64,000 bases of DNA, taken from assembly GCA_963726995.1 (NCBI GenBank), contig CAVSEP010000005.1, positions 434,001-498,000 of the forward strand. The letters are read 5' to 3'. Made by a program: the position numbers and the translations under genes. Position 1 is the stretch's first letter. Every line of letters begins with the position of its first letter. Origin of the DNA: DAIDKA01 sp963726995. Lineage in GTDB: Bacteria; Pseudomonadota; Gammaproteobacteria; Steroidobacterales; Steroidobacteraceae. Positions 25,957-35,192 of the stretch are shown piece by piece. The notes under the pieces were generated by a model. It was not told the origin of the DNA. It did no database searches and worked only from the letters and a program-made list of their open reading frames with translations.

Positions 25957-28635
25957 CTAGCGAAACAAGAGCGGCGCGAACTGGTAAAGATCGCGCCGCC
26001 ACGTGAGCCATTCATGCGCGGTGCCCTGGGACGCATAGAACGTGTACTTCACGCCCGCCGTATCCAGCATCGTCCGAAACGCGCCGATGGAGCGCGGAAA
26101 CGGCATCGGCTCCTCGGTACCCTTTCCCAGCCAAAGCAGCTTCACTCTTGCGTTGAATGCAGCGGGATCCTTGAAGATTCCGTCGAAGGCGGTTGCCGGA
26201 TCGAGAGGGTCAGTGTTCAGGCCGTTCATCGTGCCGCTGAACCCCCCTAGGTAGGCGAACAGCTCCAGATGATGCGCACCCAGCTGGAGAGCCTCGTTCG
26301 CGCCCATCGATAACCCCGCAACGGCCCGGTGATCGCGGTCGGGGAGGGTCCGGAATGTGGCATCGATCATCGGGATTACGTCCGTCAGCATGACATCATT
26401 AAAAGCCGTGAAATCGGTGGTCGCTCCTATGGTCGGAGGAGGCGCGACAGGTCCGCCGCCGGCCCGGCGGGCCGCATAGCCGTTATCCATCACGATGATC
26501 ATCGGCACGGCCCGCTGCGCGGCGATGAGCGTGTCCAGTATCAGATTCGCGTGGCCCTGCATTGTCCAGCCAGTCTCATCCTCACCCATCCCGTGCTGCA
26601 GATACAGCACTGGATAACGGGCCTGCGGGTGTGCGTCGTAGTCCGGAGGCGTGTACACGAAGCAGCGGCGCCACTGTCCGGTGATCTTCGATTGATAGAT
26701 CCGCAGGCGCACATCGCCGTGGGGTATATCCCGCGGCAGGTAGTAATCAACGTCATCTTCGGGGACCTCCACGCCACTCGCATCGATACCGGTCCCGAAG
26801 TATGCGTGGCTGCCCGGATCGTTCACGCGCAGGCCATCGAGCAACACCTGATAGTAGTGAAAGCCCACGACCTGTGGTGATGTCGTCACCTGCCAGGTAC
26901 CCTCGGCGCCGCGCAGCATCGGATAGGTATGACCGCCGATCTCGACGGCAACGTCATGGGCTGCGGGCGCCTTGAATTCGAAGGCAACGCTGTGGTCCGG
27001 CAGAACGCGCGGCGCGATCGCGCCCAGCACGTTAGTCGGGGCCGGTGGGGCATCCTGCGCCTGTGAATCACGGCGACCCTGCGGGCTGCGGCGGTACGCG
27101 AAGTACTCATCGAGTACCTGTAGACCCGCCTCGTTCGCGACCGGGCCGGGGTGCGGGACGCCCTCAAAGTGCATGGCCTGGGGATGCGCTTCGGAAAATG
27201 CCGGCCAGTTCGGTGCCCCGCCGCCATTCGGGTCACCGTACTTGGCGAAATTCGTCCAATAGGTGGCCATTGCCTCCGAGATCACTCGATCCGTCTCCCC
27301 CGGGGTCTCATTGTTCAAAGCATTCAAATGGCCGAAGACATAGGGGACGTCCCGTCCATGCGGCGCGCCGTAGCCCGCTCGCGGCGAATCGGCCGGGTAG
27401 AGCGGATGCTGATCGAAGTAGTAGAGATAGGCTGGAGAATGCCCATGCCGCGTTTGCAGCCGGGCCCAGGCCCAGGTCTGCCAGCCGAAGGCCGCGTCGC
27501 GGGTGAGGTCCCGCGCGCTCTTTGGCAGCGTGCCGTCGCCGGCCGGATAGGCGGCCAGCAGCCGATTGGCAAACATGCCATAGCGCTGATGTACGACGTC
27601 CCGAAATTCCGCCGAGGTGTGCACGCCCGGGAAGCTCGCTCCCTCATCAGAATTGTAGCCGATAAGAACCGGCGTATCGTTGAAGTGACCCGCCTCGTAC
27701 AAGGTGTACTGATCCGACGGCAGCGCCCAGCCGTCCACGACCGGCCAGAATGGCCCATTGCTGCGTGCGGCCCTGAGTACCTCCTGGGCGGGCAGGCGTC
27801 GCAGTTCGGCGAGCGTGGCAACGCCCGCGGTTCGCGCGACGGCCATGCCCTGGCGCTCGGCGTCGGCGAGCGTGCGCATGTTCTCTCCGGGTTGACCGGC
27901 GGGGCGCGGTGCGGCGAAGGAGCCGCCGCTTTCGGAGATCGCGGCGCGAAATAGGCCCCTGGCGAGCGGCGAGGCGCTCAGCTGGCTTACGGCGATGCCA
28001 CCGGCCGACTCGCCGAATATCGTCACTTTGGCCGGGTCACCGCCGAATGCGGCGATGTTGCGCTGGATCCACGTCAGCGCCGCGGTCAGATCCAGCAGTC
28101 CGTAGTTGCCGGAAGTTCGTCGGGGTGCTTCTGCCGAAAGCTGCGGGTGGGCGAGAAACCCCAGCGGCCCCACGCGATACGCGATGCTGACCAGTACGAC
28201 CCCCTTGCGCGCGAGCACCTCCCCGCCATACGTCGGATTCGAGGTCGCGCCCGCCACGAAGCCACCACCATAGATCCACACTAGAACCGGCACACGCTCG
28301 TGGACCGACTTGGCGGGGGTCCACACGTTCAGATACAGACAGTCTTCGCTCATTGGCGGCGCGGGTCCCGTGGCAGGTCCCAGCGGCGACTGCTCGCACT
28401 CGGGTGCGAAGGTATTGGCCGGGCGAACACCAGTCCAGGCAGCCGCCGGCTGCGGTGCGCGCCAGCGCAGCTCACCGACTGGGGCCGCTGCAAACGGGAC
28501 GCCCCGGTACACGGATAGTCCCCCCTCGACAGTTCCCTGCAGGGTGCCCTGCGCGACGGATGCCAACGCCGCCGCGGCCCAGGGTGTCGCCCCCGGGAAC
28601 AGCGCCAGCGCCATCAGCAGTAAGGTCCTTCGCAT
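25957..28635 (-). CDS. Fused type-B carboxylesterase + CE1/esterase-D-like hydrolase
   Basis: Secreted protein of 892 aa with two complete hydrolases. After a signal peptide, residues about 25-520 form a type-B carboxylesterase (YRGVPFAAAPVGELRW, EDCLYLNVW, IYGGGFVAG, nucleophile GESAG with Ser about 210). Residues about 535-630 resemble the beta-sandwich linker found before bacterial ferulic-acid/acetylxylan CE1 esterases (FEFKAPAAHDVAVEIGG). Residues about 640-892 are a CE1/enterochelin-esterase-like domain with GLSMGANEA (Ser about 776) and a C-terminal His in GTAHEW (about 874). The ATG at 28635 follows GGGGGAG by 6 nt. It lies 40 nt downstream of another CE1-like esterase, likely one operon. 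It probably removes acyl or feruloyl groups from plant-type polymers (inference). Confidence 0.85.
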   Translation of the reverse strand: MRRTLLLMALALFPGATPWAAAALASVAQGTLQGTVEGGLSVYRGVPFAAAPVGELRWRAPQPAAAWTGVRPANTFAPECEQSPLGPATGPAPPMSEDCLYLNVWTPAKSVHERVPVLVWIYGGGFVAGATSNPTYGGEVLARKGVVLVSIAYRVGPLGFLAHPQLSAEAPRRTSGNYGLLDLTAALTWIQRNIAAFGGDPAKVTIFGESAGGIAVSQLSASPLARGLFRAAISESGGSFAAPRPAGQPGENMRTLADAERQGMAVARTAGVATLAELRRLPAQEVLRAARSNGPFWPVVDGWALPSDQYTLYEAGHFNDTPVLIGYNSDEGASFPGVHTSAEFRDVVHQRYGMFANRLLAAYPAGDGTLPKSARDLTRDAAFGWQTWAWARLQTRHGHSPAYLYYFDQHPLYPADSPRAGYGAPHGRDVPYVFGHLNALNNETPGETDRVISEAMATYWTNFAKYGDPNGGGAPNWPAFSEAHPQAMHFEGVPHPGPVANEAGLQVLDEYFAYRRSPQGRRDSQAQDAPPAPTNVLGAIAPRVLPDHSVAFEFKAPAAHDVAVEIGGHTYPMLRGAEGTWQVTTSPQVVGFHYYQVLLDGLRVNDPGSHAYFGTGIDASGVEVPEDDVDYYLPRDIPHGDVRLRIYQSKITGQWRRCFVYTPPDYDAHPQARYPVLYLQHGMGEDETGWTMQGHANLILDTLIAAQRAVPMIIVMDNGYAARRAGGGPVAPPPTIGATTDFTAFNDVMLTDVIPMIDATFRTLPDRDHRAVAGLSMGANEALQLGAHHLELFAYLGGFSGTMNGLNTDPLDPATAFDGIFKDPAAFNARVKLLWLGKGTEEPMPFPRSIGAFRTMLDTAGVKYTFYASQGTAHEWLTWRRDLYQFAPLLFR

Positions 28636-28675
28636 GCTCAACTCCCCCAATTATTGAGGTCAGGGATCTGCGTTA

Positions 28676-29788
28676 CTAGCGCGCGCAATGCAGACTCGGG
28701 CAAAGGTTCTCGGCAAAGAACGGCATGACATGATTCTGGAAGCGATCCGCCACCGCGCTGGTGTGCGTTCCGTGATAGACCTGGAAGCGTACGGAAATGC
28801 CATAGCGTTCGAACGCGTCCTCGAGCTGTTTCGCCTCATCCCGCCCGGGGTCCTGATCGCCCACGTCCAGACCGATCGCCCGATACCGGCGCAGATTGCC
28901 GACGTACTGGTCGATGAAGGCGAGCGGCGCGTTGGCCGCCCACTTCGCAAGGACTGCGGGCTGCACAGCACCGTCGCGCACCGGCAGGTCAAGGTACAGG
29001 GGTGGATTCTTCGGATTTGGTGACCAGGCGGCGGCCACCGCCAACTGCGCACGGGCAGCCAACGGCTGCCCGGCCGCATCCTGGGGCGAACGCATCGCGG
29101 CTACAGCGACCTCGAACGCCCTTTGTGCCTCCTCGGGTTTCAGATCCCCGCCCATGCGCGGCAGCTCTGCCGGATGCGGCGCGAGCAAACCCGGGCTCAT
29201 GATGTACAGGCTGCCGAAGACATCCGGGTGCCGCATCCCGATGCGCGCCGCGCCATAGCCGCCCATCGAGTGACCCACCAGTCCGCGGCTGTTGCGGGCA
29301 GCGAGCGTGCGGTAATGCGCATCGATATACGTCACCAGGTCATGGGCGATGAAGGTCTCAAAGTCGCCCGTGGTGACCGAGGAGGAGTAGATAGAGCCGC
29401 CGTAGACCGTCTTGGAGTCCGGCAGCACGACAATCATCTGCTTCGCTCCCTGGGAAAATGCGCCCTCGATCGTCTGCGGCACATGGATTTCCTGCGTCCA
29501 TTGCTCCGCGCCGATGGAGTAGCCGTGCAGTGCGTACACCACGGGATACCTGCGCGACTTATCGCGGGAATAGCTCGGAGGCAGGAACACGATGACATCG
29601 CGATCCACGGCATCCCCTTCGAGGTTGCCCTCCAGCGCGGCGCTGTGCACCTTGATGTGCTGCACGAGAACGGGTTTCGCGCCCGCGACCGGCGGCGGAA
29701 CTTCGGTCTGCACCTGTGCGGATAGCGGCAAAGTCCAGATCGCCACCGGCAACAGCGCGATCAGGCACCTCAATTTCATTTTGTTCAT
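28676..29788 (-). CDS. Secreted CE1-like esterase (esterase D/feruloyl esterase family)
   Basis: Secreted alpha/beta-hydrolase of 370 aa. A signal peptide (LIALLPVAIWTLPLSA) is followed by DVIVFLPPSYSRDKSRRYPVVYALHG, the usual CE1/esterase-D start. The nucleophile elbow is GHSMGGYGA (Ser about 174), an Asp is placed in GDQDPGRDEA, and the His in GTHTSAV follows near the C-terminus. The ATG at 29788 has GGGGG just upstream; an earlier in-frame start would add 31 residues without family similarity. It is the first gene of a two-esterase operon. A candidate operator matching the one before the beta-oxidation operon lies about 165 bp upstream. Confidence 0.87.
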   Translation of the reverse strand: MNKMKLRCLIALLPVAIWTLPLSAQVQTEVPPPVAGAKPVLVQHIKVHSAALEGNLEGDAVDRDVIVFLPPSYSRDKSRRYPVVYALHGYSIGAEQWTQEIHVPQTIEGAFSQGAKQMIVVLPDSKTVYGGSIYSSSVTTGDFETFIAHDLVTYIDAHYRTLAARNSRGLVGHSMGGYGAARIGMRHPDVFGSLYIMSPGLLAPHPAELPRMGGDLKPEEAQRAFEVAVAAMRSPQDAAGQPLAARAQLAVAAAWSPNPKNPPLYLDLPVRDGAVQPAVLAKWAANAPLAFIDQYVGNLRRYRAIGLDVGDQDPGRDEAKQLEDAFERYGISVRFQVYHGTHTSAVADRFQNHVMPFFAENLCPSLHCAR

Positions 29789-29951
29789 GTATCCCCCATC
29801 ACTGCATCGTGCCGCCAAATTATAGTTCTTCAGGGCGCAGGCTGTCTGCCTTGGGACGGGGTGTACCAGAATTGCACCCAATCAATGCGCAGCAAGGCGC
29901 TGGCGTCGGCGATCAACTTTGACATGGCCGCCCAACGCTCGTGGCCACCGC

Positions 29952-29970
29952 TGACTCTTCGGTGAGTCAA
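29952..29970 (-). promoter_or_regulatory. Operator-like inverted repeat TGACTC-N6-GAGTCA upstream of esterase operon
   Basis: Perfect 6-bp arms sit at 29952-29957 and 29964-29969, 18 bp overall. On the minus strand the site reads TTGACTCAC, then four bases, then GAGTCAG. This matches 15 of 20 positions of the site at 13751-13768, including the TTGACT that could be a -35. No good -10 was seen at 16-18 bp. It lies upstream of the esterase at 29788. Confidence 0.5.
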
Positions 29971-30066
29971 GCTGCAGCCCGCTCCTGCGGACCCGAACGA
30001 GCGTACCCCGGCTCGCTGCGCATCGGCTGCTGGTGAGTGTCGCGCGGGGCGTGCGTCTGCGGCGGG

Positions 30067-33000
30067 CTATTCGCCACCGGCCCTGGACGCCGTCGCGGGA
30101 TGCTCTGCCGCTGCATCGTGATGAGTCCGGGGCGTGCGTTTGAAAACGCCCACTACGAAGTCCTCAAATCCGCGCACATAGGTGAACACGACCGGCACGA
30201 CCAGCAGACTCAATGCGGTCGAGGTCAACAAGCCTCCGATCACGGCAATGGCCATCGGCTGACGGAAGCTCGCGTCGGCACCAAACCCCAGTCCAATGGG
30301 CAGCATTCCGGCGATCATGGCGACGGTGGTCATGACGATGGGGCGGGCGCGCTTGTGGCAGGCATCCAGCAGCGCTTCAGACACCGACAGACCGCGCTCG
30401 TGCAGTCCGACCACCGCGTACTCCACCAGTAGGATCGAATTCTTGGTGACAATGCCCATGAGCATCACCAGGCCGATCATCGAGGGAATGTCCAGTTCGC
30501 TGCGTGCGCCCAGCAGCGCGACCACCGCGCCGCCGATGGAAAGCGGGATCGCGGAGAGGATGGTCACCGGCTGCAGGAAGTCCTTGAACAGCAGTACCAG
30601 CACGCAAAAGACGCAGATCACACCGATCACGATGGCCATGCCAAACCCGGAAGCCAGTTCTGCGGCGAGTTCCGCATCCCCTGTCTGAATAAGTTTGACA
30701 CTGGAGGGCATTCCCCGCGCGGCGGGCAAGGCGTGCGCTGCCGCGAGCGCCGAGCCCAGGGGCATGCCCCCCAGATCCGCGCTGACTGTCACGTAACGCA
30801 GCCGGTCATAGCGGTCGATCTGGGAAGGACCACTCTCCACGCTCAGAGCCGCGACGCTAGACAAGGGCACCGGGCCGTCGCGCCCATTGACGCGCATGTT
30901 GGCCAATGTGTCGATGTCCTGGCGCGCGGCATCCGGAATGCGCACCCGAATATAGACCTGCCGATTGTCGAGGTTGAGGCGAGCGACCTGCCCGTCGAAG
31001 TCACCGCTGGTCGCGATGCGGACCACCTCGCCGATGGCCGCCGTAGTCACGCCGCGCTCGGTCGCGCGCTGCGCATCCGGACGGATCACGATTTCCGGCC
31101 GTTCCAGGCTCGCGGTGGAACTGATGTTGGAGAGGCGCCCCACGCTGCGCAATCCGCGCTCCATGGCCTGGGAGGTTGCCTTCAGCGCCGCGGCATTGTC
31201 GCTGGCCAGGATCAGCTGCACTTTTTCGCCGGGACCACCGCCGCCCAGCGCAAAGCGGGCCCCGGGTACGCTCAGAAAGCGCTGGCGGATCTGGTTTTCA
31301 ATGGCGATCTGGCTGGGACGCTGATTGCGCGGCATGAGCCTTATGATCAGCGAGCCCTTGCGAACCTCGCCGGCCTGCTGCTGGCCCATGCCCGCGCGCT
31401 GCGCGTTGCCCACGGCGGTGAATATCCCGGCGATGCCGGGGACGCCGGCGATGGCCGCGCGCGCCGCTTCCGCGGTGCGCAGGGTATCAGAGAGCGAACT
31501 TCCGGGCGGCAGCTCAATGTTGGCGGTCGTATAGCCCTGATCGGCCTGCGGAATCAGCCCCGAGGGAATCAAGGGTATCAGCGCTATCGAACCGAAAAAG
31601 AACAGCGCCGCTGCGGCAACCACCGTCTTGCGGTGAGCCAGGCACCAGCGCACCGTCGCGAGGTACCAGGACATGATCGGCCCATCGCCTCGTGTCGAGG
31701 CAGGATGTGATTTCAGCAGATAGGCGGCCATCATGGGCGTTAGCAGGCGTGCCACCAGCAAGGAGGCCAGGACCGCGATCACCGCGGTCCAGCCGAATTC
31801 CTTGAAGATGAGTCCCGGCACGCCGCTCATGAAGGCGGTGGGCAGGAATACGACGACCAGGCTCATGGTGGTCGCCACCACCGCGAGGGCAATCTCGGTG
31901 ACGGCATCGGCGGCAGCCTTGATGATGGGTTTGCCCATGCGCCCGTGGCGCTCGATGTTCTCGATCTCCACGATCGCATCGTCCACCAGTATGCCGACGA
32001 TGACAGCCAGCGCGAGCAGCGTGATTGTGTTGAGCGAGTAGCCCAGCCACGACATGGCCGCAAAGGTGGGCAGAATCGACAGCGGCAACGCCGCTGCTGC
32101 CACCAGCGTTGCGCGCCAGTCCTTGAGGAACCACAGCACCACGAGGATGGCCAGCAAGGCGCCTTCCCAGAGCATGTGCATCGACCCGTCGAACTGCTCC
32201 AGGGTGTAGTCGACCGTGCCGGACACGGGGGTGAAGCTCACCGTGGGATCGGCTGCCGAGATCCCGGCGAGCGCCTGGATCACCCCCTTGGCCATGCGAA
32301 TTTCATCGAAACCCTTGGCCCGGTAGACCTTGAAACCGACGACGGGCTTGCCATCCAACCGCGCCACCTGGGCGCGTTCGGCGATCGTGTCGCTGACCGT
32401 GGCGACCTGATCCAGCCGCAGCTGTCGTCCGGAGGGTAGCGCGATCGGCAGCGCCGCGAGGTCCGATGCCTGCTGCGCCGTGGCGATAGTGCGCACGGAC
32501 TGCTCCGCGCGGCCGAGCTGACCCCGTCCGCCTGAGGACTGCTGCTGCGCCTGCAGTAGGGCATGGGACACATCCGCGGCCGTCACGTCCAGTGCCGACA
32601 GGCGCACCGGATCCACCTCGATCCGTACTTCGCGCTGCACCCCGCCCACGCGCTCGAACTTGCCGGCGCCGGATACCGCCAGCACCGTCTTGGCCACCTT
32701 GTCGTCGAGGAACCAGCTAAGGGCTTCCTCGTCCATTCGTGTGGAGGCAATGGCATACACGAGCGTCGCATCGCCACCCGTGGTCACCGCACTGACAGTC
32801 GGCTCCTGCATGTCGACGGGAAGCTCCGAGCGGACCCGGTCCACGGCATCCTTGGCTTCGATCAGTGCATCGGAGAGATTCTTCTCGAGCACAAATTCCA
32901 CGGCAATGCTCACCTGGCCATCGGTGATCGAGGTGCGCAGATGCCGCAGGCCGGAAACGTTTGCCAGCGAGTCCTCCACCTTGCGCGCGATCTCGGTTTC

Positions 33001-33177
33001 GAGCTGCGCGGGCGCCGCCCCGGGCTGGGTCAGGGTCACGTTGATGGTGGGCAGATCCAGATCCGGCAGGTTCTGAATGGGCAGCTTGTAGAAACCCCAG
33101 ATGCCCGCCAAACCCAGCAGCGCGAACAGCAGGATGGCGGGGATCGGATTGCGGATGGACCAGGTGGCCAAATTCAC
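30067..33177 (-). CDS. RND multidrug efflux permease (HAE1 type)
   Basis: Inner-membrane proton-driven pump of 1036 aa, normal for AcrB/MdtB-like proteins. It begins NLATWSIRNPIPAILLFALL (TM1) followed by a porter domain with PDLDLPTINVTLTQPGAAPAQLE. The TM4 region carries IVGILVDDAIVEIENIERH, including the paired Asp of the proton relay. The second half repeats the plan, with KNSILLVEYA and RARPIVMTTVAMIAGMLPI near the end. The GTGs and ATGs at the 5' end fit the ATGA overlap with the membrane-fusion gene upstream. No outer-membrane channel gene is present, so a TolC-like partner must be elsewhere. Confidence 0.93.
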   Translation of the reverse strand: MNLATWSIRNPIPAILLFALLGLAGIWGFYKLPIQNLPDLDLPTINVTLTQPGAAPAQLETEIARKVEDSLANVSGLRHLRTSITDGQVSIAVEFVLEKNLSDALIEAKDAVDRVRSELPVDMQEPTVSAVTTGGDATLVYAIASTRMDEEALSWFLDDKVAKTVLAVSGAGKFERVGGVQREVRIEVDPVRLSALDVTAADVSHALLQAQQQSSGGRGQLGRAEQSVRTIATAQQASDLAALPIALPSGRQLRLDQVATVSDTIAERAQVARLDGKPVVGFKVYRAKGFDEIRMAKGVIQALAGISAADPTVSFTPVSGTVDYTLEQFDGSMHMLWEGALLAILVVLWFLKDWRATLVAAAALPLSILPTFAAMSWLGYSLNTITLLALAVIVGILVDDAIVEIENIERHGRMGKPIIKAAADAVTEIALAVVATTMSLVVVFLPTAFMSGVPGLIFKEFGWTAVIAVLASLLVARLLTPMMAAYLLKSHPASTRGDGPIMSWYLATVRWCLAHRKTVVAAAALFFFGSIALIPLIPSGLIPQADQGYTTANIELPPGSSLSDTLRTAEAARAAIAGVPGIAGIFTAVGNAQRAGMGQQQAGEVRKGSLIIRLMPRNQRPSQIAIENQIRQRFLSVPGARFALGGGGPGEKVQLILASDNAAALKATSQAMERGLRSVGRLSNISSTASLERPEIVIRPDAQRATERGVTTAAIGEVVRIATSGDFDGQVARLNLDNRQVYIRVRIPDAARQDIDTLANMRVNGRDGPVPLSSVAALSVESGPSQIDRYDRLRYVTVSADLGGMPLGSALAAAHALPAARGMPSSVKLIQTGDAELAAELASGFGMAIVIGVICVFCVLVLLFKDFLQPVTILSAIPLSIGGAVVALLGARSELDIPSMIGLVMLMGIVTKNSILLVEYAVVGLHERGLSVSEALLDACHKRARPIVMTTVAMIAGMLPIGLGFGADASFRQPMAIAVIGGLLTSTALSLLVVPVVFTYVRGFEDFVVGVFKRTPRTHHDAAAEHPATASRAGGE

Positions 33178-34322
33178 GAGCCAGGCCCTCGCGGCGAAAA
33201 CCGCACCACGTCGCCGTCATTGAGGAAGCCGGCACCCTGCACAATGACCTGCTCATCGGCGGTGATGCCCTGGGTGATCTCCGCATCGCCTCCTTGGCGC
33301 CGACCCACCGTGACGGCCTGCATCCGCACCCGCGGCACTCCGTCGAGGGTGGTCACCGTCGCCACGTAACTGCGCCCGTCGCGGACCACGACGCTCTCTG
33401 CCGGAACCGCCAGCGCCGCAGCTTCGCGAAGCACCACCCGTCCGTCGGCGTACATGCCGGCGCGAGCACGACTGCCGGGCGTGATATCGGCGTAGACGAT
33501 GCCCAGTCTCGACTGCGAATCCAGGGTCGGCGCTGTCTCGCGCACGCGGGCGGTCGCGATGGAACCCTCCGGCAGCGTCAGCATGACCTCCTGACCCGGC
33601 TGAATCAGCGACAACTGCTGCGCGGTAAGTTCACCGCGCCATTCCAGGCGGTTCTGGCGAATCAGGCGAAACAGCTCCTGGCCGACCGACGTCACGGCAC
33701 CGAGCGTCGCGGTACGCGAACTGATCGTCCCGTCATCCGGTGCGAGCACTTCGGTGTAGCGCAACTGCAGCTGCTTGGCGGCAAGCTGGGCGGCGACCGT
33801 CTTGGCGAGTGTCCGCGCCTGCAGCAGATCCTGGGCGCTGAGCGCGCCGCCACTGCCCAGTGTCTCGGCCCGCTTGAGATTCGCTTCGGCCTGATCAAAA
33901 TTTGCCTGCAGCTGTACCTGGTCGGCCAGCAGCAGTGCCGGATCGAACCTGGCAAGCAGCTGGCCCTTCTTGACGTGGTCGCCGACATTCACCCGCACGT
34001 CGATGAGCTGATAGCCGCCAATCTGCGTCCCGACGCTCGCTTCCTGCCAGGCCGCGATGGCACCGGAGGCGGCGAGCGTCGCAGGCCAGACCAGGCGTCG
34101 GGCGCCGGTGGTACTCACAGTGAGTGCCGGTGCCGGAGTTGCAGCCTGCGCCGAGGAGGGTGGCTGTGCCTGATGCTGGTCCAGAGCCTTGAGTGCCCCG
34201 ACACCCAGGGCCACGCCCAGTCCAATCAGCGCTGCAGCAACGAGCATACGACGCGGCCAGGGGTTGGTAGGGTGCACGGCAGCGATTTCTTCAGCGCCGC
34301 TGAGGCCTTGGGATTCATTCAT
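33174..34322 (-). CDS. RND efflux membrane-fusion protein (HlyD/AcrA family)
   Basis: Periplasmic adaptor of 382 aa, anchored by one N-terminal helix (MLVAAALIGLGVALGVGAL). It shows the biotinyl-lipoyl half-motifs around IGGYQLIDVRVNVGDHVKKGQLL and VLAPDDGTISSRTATLGAVTSVGQELF, an alpha-hairpin between them (QANFDQAEANLKRAETLG), and beta-barrel strands (GQEVMLTLPEG). It links the RND pump to an outer-membrane channel. The start overlaps the marR stop and its own stop overlaps the RND start, both by ATGA, so the three genes form one operon. Confidence 0.92.
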   Translation of the reverse strand: MNESQGLSGAEEIAAVHPTNPWPRRMLVAAALIGLGVALGVGALKALDQHQAQPPSSAQAATPAPALTVSTTGARRLVWPATLAASGAIAAWQEASVGTQIGGYQLIDVRVNVGDHVKKGQLLARFDPALLLADQVQLQANFDQAEANLKRAETLGSGGALSAQDLLQARTLAKTVAAQLAAKQLQLRYTEVLAPDDGTISSRTATLGAVTSVGQELFRLIRQNRLEWRGELTAQQLSLIQPGQEVMLTLPEGSIATARVRETAPTLDSQSRLGIVYADITPGSRARAGMYADGRVVLREAAALAVPAESVVVRDGRSYVATVTTLDGVPRVRMQAVTVGRRQGGDAEITQGITADEQVIVQGAGFLNDGDVVRFSPRGPGS

Positions 34323-34756
34323 CTGGTGAAACTCTGTGCGATCTTCCTGAACAGCCCGAGGAATACTTCCTGCTCGGCGGGCTCGAGAATCTTCAGCATG
34401 CTGGTCGTCAGCGTCAAATGCGCGGCCTGCACCAGGGTGTAGAACTTGCGCCCCGATCTCGTGAGCGCGACCCGCACCAGCCGCCGATCCTCGGCGCTGC
34501 GTGTCCGGCGCACGAATCGCTTAATCTCAAGTTTGTCGACCACGGCCGTCACGCTGCTGAGGGTCAGCTGCAGCGTCCGCGCAATCTCCCCCATGGTCAG
34601 CGGTCCCTTGGTGCCGATGCTCAGGAGCAGGTGGGCCTCCTGGAAGTTGATGACCTGTGCAGTCGCCGCGTTGTGCTTGTCGATGCCATGGAGTTTTTCG
34701 CGGATGACGTGTAAATGCTCCGAGAGCTCGCGGGCAATTTTCTTGCTGGTTTTCAT
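34319..34756 (-). CDS. MarR-family transcriptional regulator
   Basis: A 145-aa winged-helix regulator. The recognition helix lies in LTMGEIARTLQLTLSSVTAVVDKLEIKRFVRR, followed by the wing motif SAEDRRLVRVALT with the conserved D-R-R. N- and C-terminal helices form the dimer interface. It is the first gene of the marR-MFP-RND operon and is probably an autorepressor relieved by a pump substrate, as usual in this family (inference). No clear ribosome-binding site precedes the ATG; an AT-rich stretch with TAAT-ACG-ATTA (34769-34779) just upstream may be part of its operator or promoter. Confidence 0.88.
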   Translation of the reverse strand: MKTSKKIARELSEHLHVIREKLHGIDKHNAATAQVINFQEAHLLLSIGTKGPLTMGEIARTLQLTLSSVTAVVDKLEIKRFVRRTRSAEDRRLVRVALTRSGRKFYTLVQAAHLTLTTSMLKILEPAEQEVFLGLFRKIAQSFTR

Positions 34757-35192
34757 TCAAAAATCAAGTAATACGATTATCGAAGGATATGAGCTGCCGG
34801 GAGAAAGCACAATGTGGGCGCCACAGTCGTGCGGGGCCCTAGTCGAAGGTGCACGGCAGAAGATGGCTATCGGGGCCCCATGTCCCTGGGGCAATGCATG
34901 TATAAACAGCAAGTTATGGGCGAATGCTGAAGGAGCTTGCGCCCGCCGTTTGTCGCGCTTCGCAAAGCAGCTTGCCGACTGTCTGACATGCGAATCAAGC
35001 TATTGATCAATAATGTATTGTCACCCTGTTGGCACGATCCTCGTACCCTGGAGTCCCAGCCTGTGTTACTTACCGCGCAGTGCTCGATGTTGCTGGAGGG
35101 AAATGCATGGCGTTCAATTGCCGTGACAAACCCCGATGGCGCCCGCGCGAGGCCGCTGCCGTTTCTCAATACGCTCTAAGGAGTCCGTGTCC
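34757..35192. other. Intergenic region between marR operon and MDR gene
   Basis: 436 bp without a convincing gene. It is visibly more AT-rich than its flanks near both ends. It contains TAAT-ACG-ATTA (34769-34779) close to marR, a 12-bp perfect palindrome at 35001-35012, and the AAGGAG ribosome-binding site of the MDR gene at 35178-35183. Confidence 0.5.
35001..35012. promoter_or_regulatory. Perfect 12-bp palindrome TATTGATCAATA
   Basis: Self-complementary site in an AT-rich patch, 180 bp upstream of the MDR oxidoreductase. It could be a regulator site for that gene or for the divergent efflux operon. A loose promoter (CTGACA near 34984, AATAAT near 35009) overlaps it, but the spacing is not ideal. 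Confidence 0.35.
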
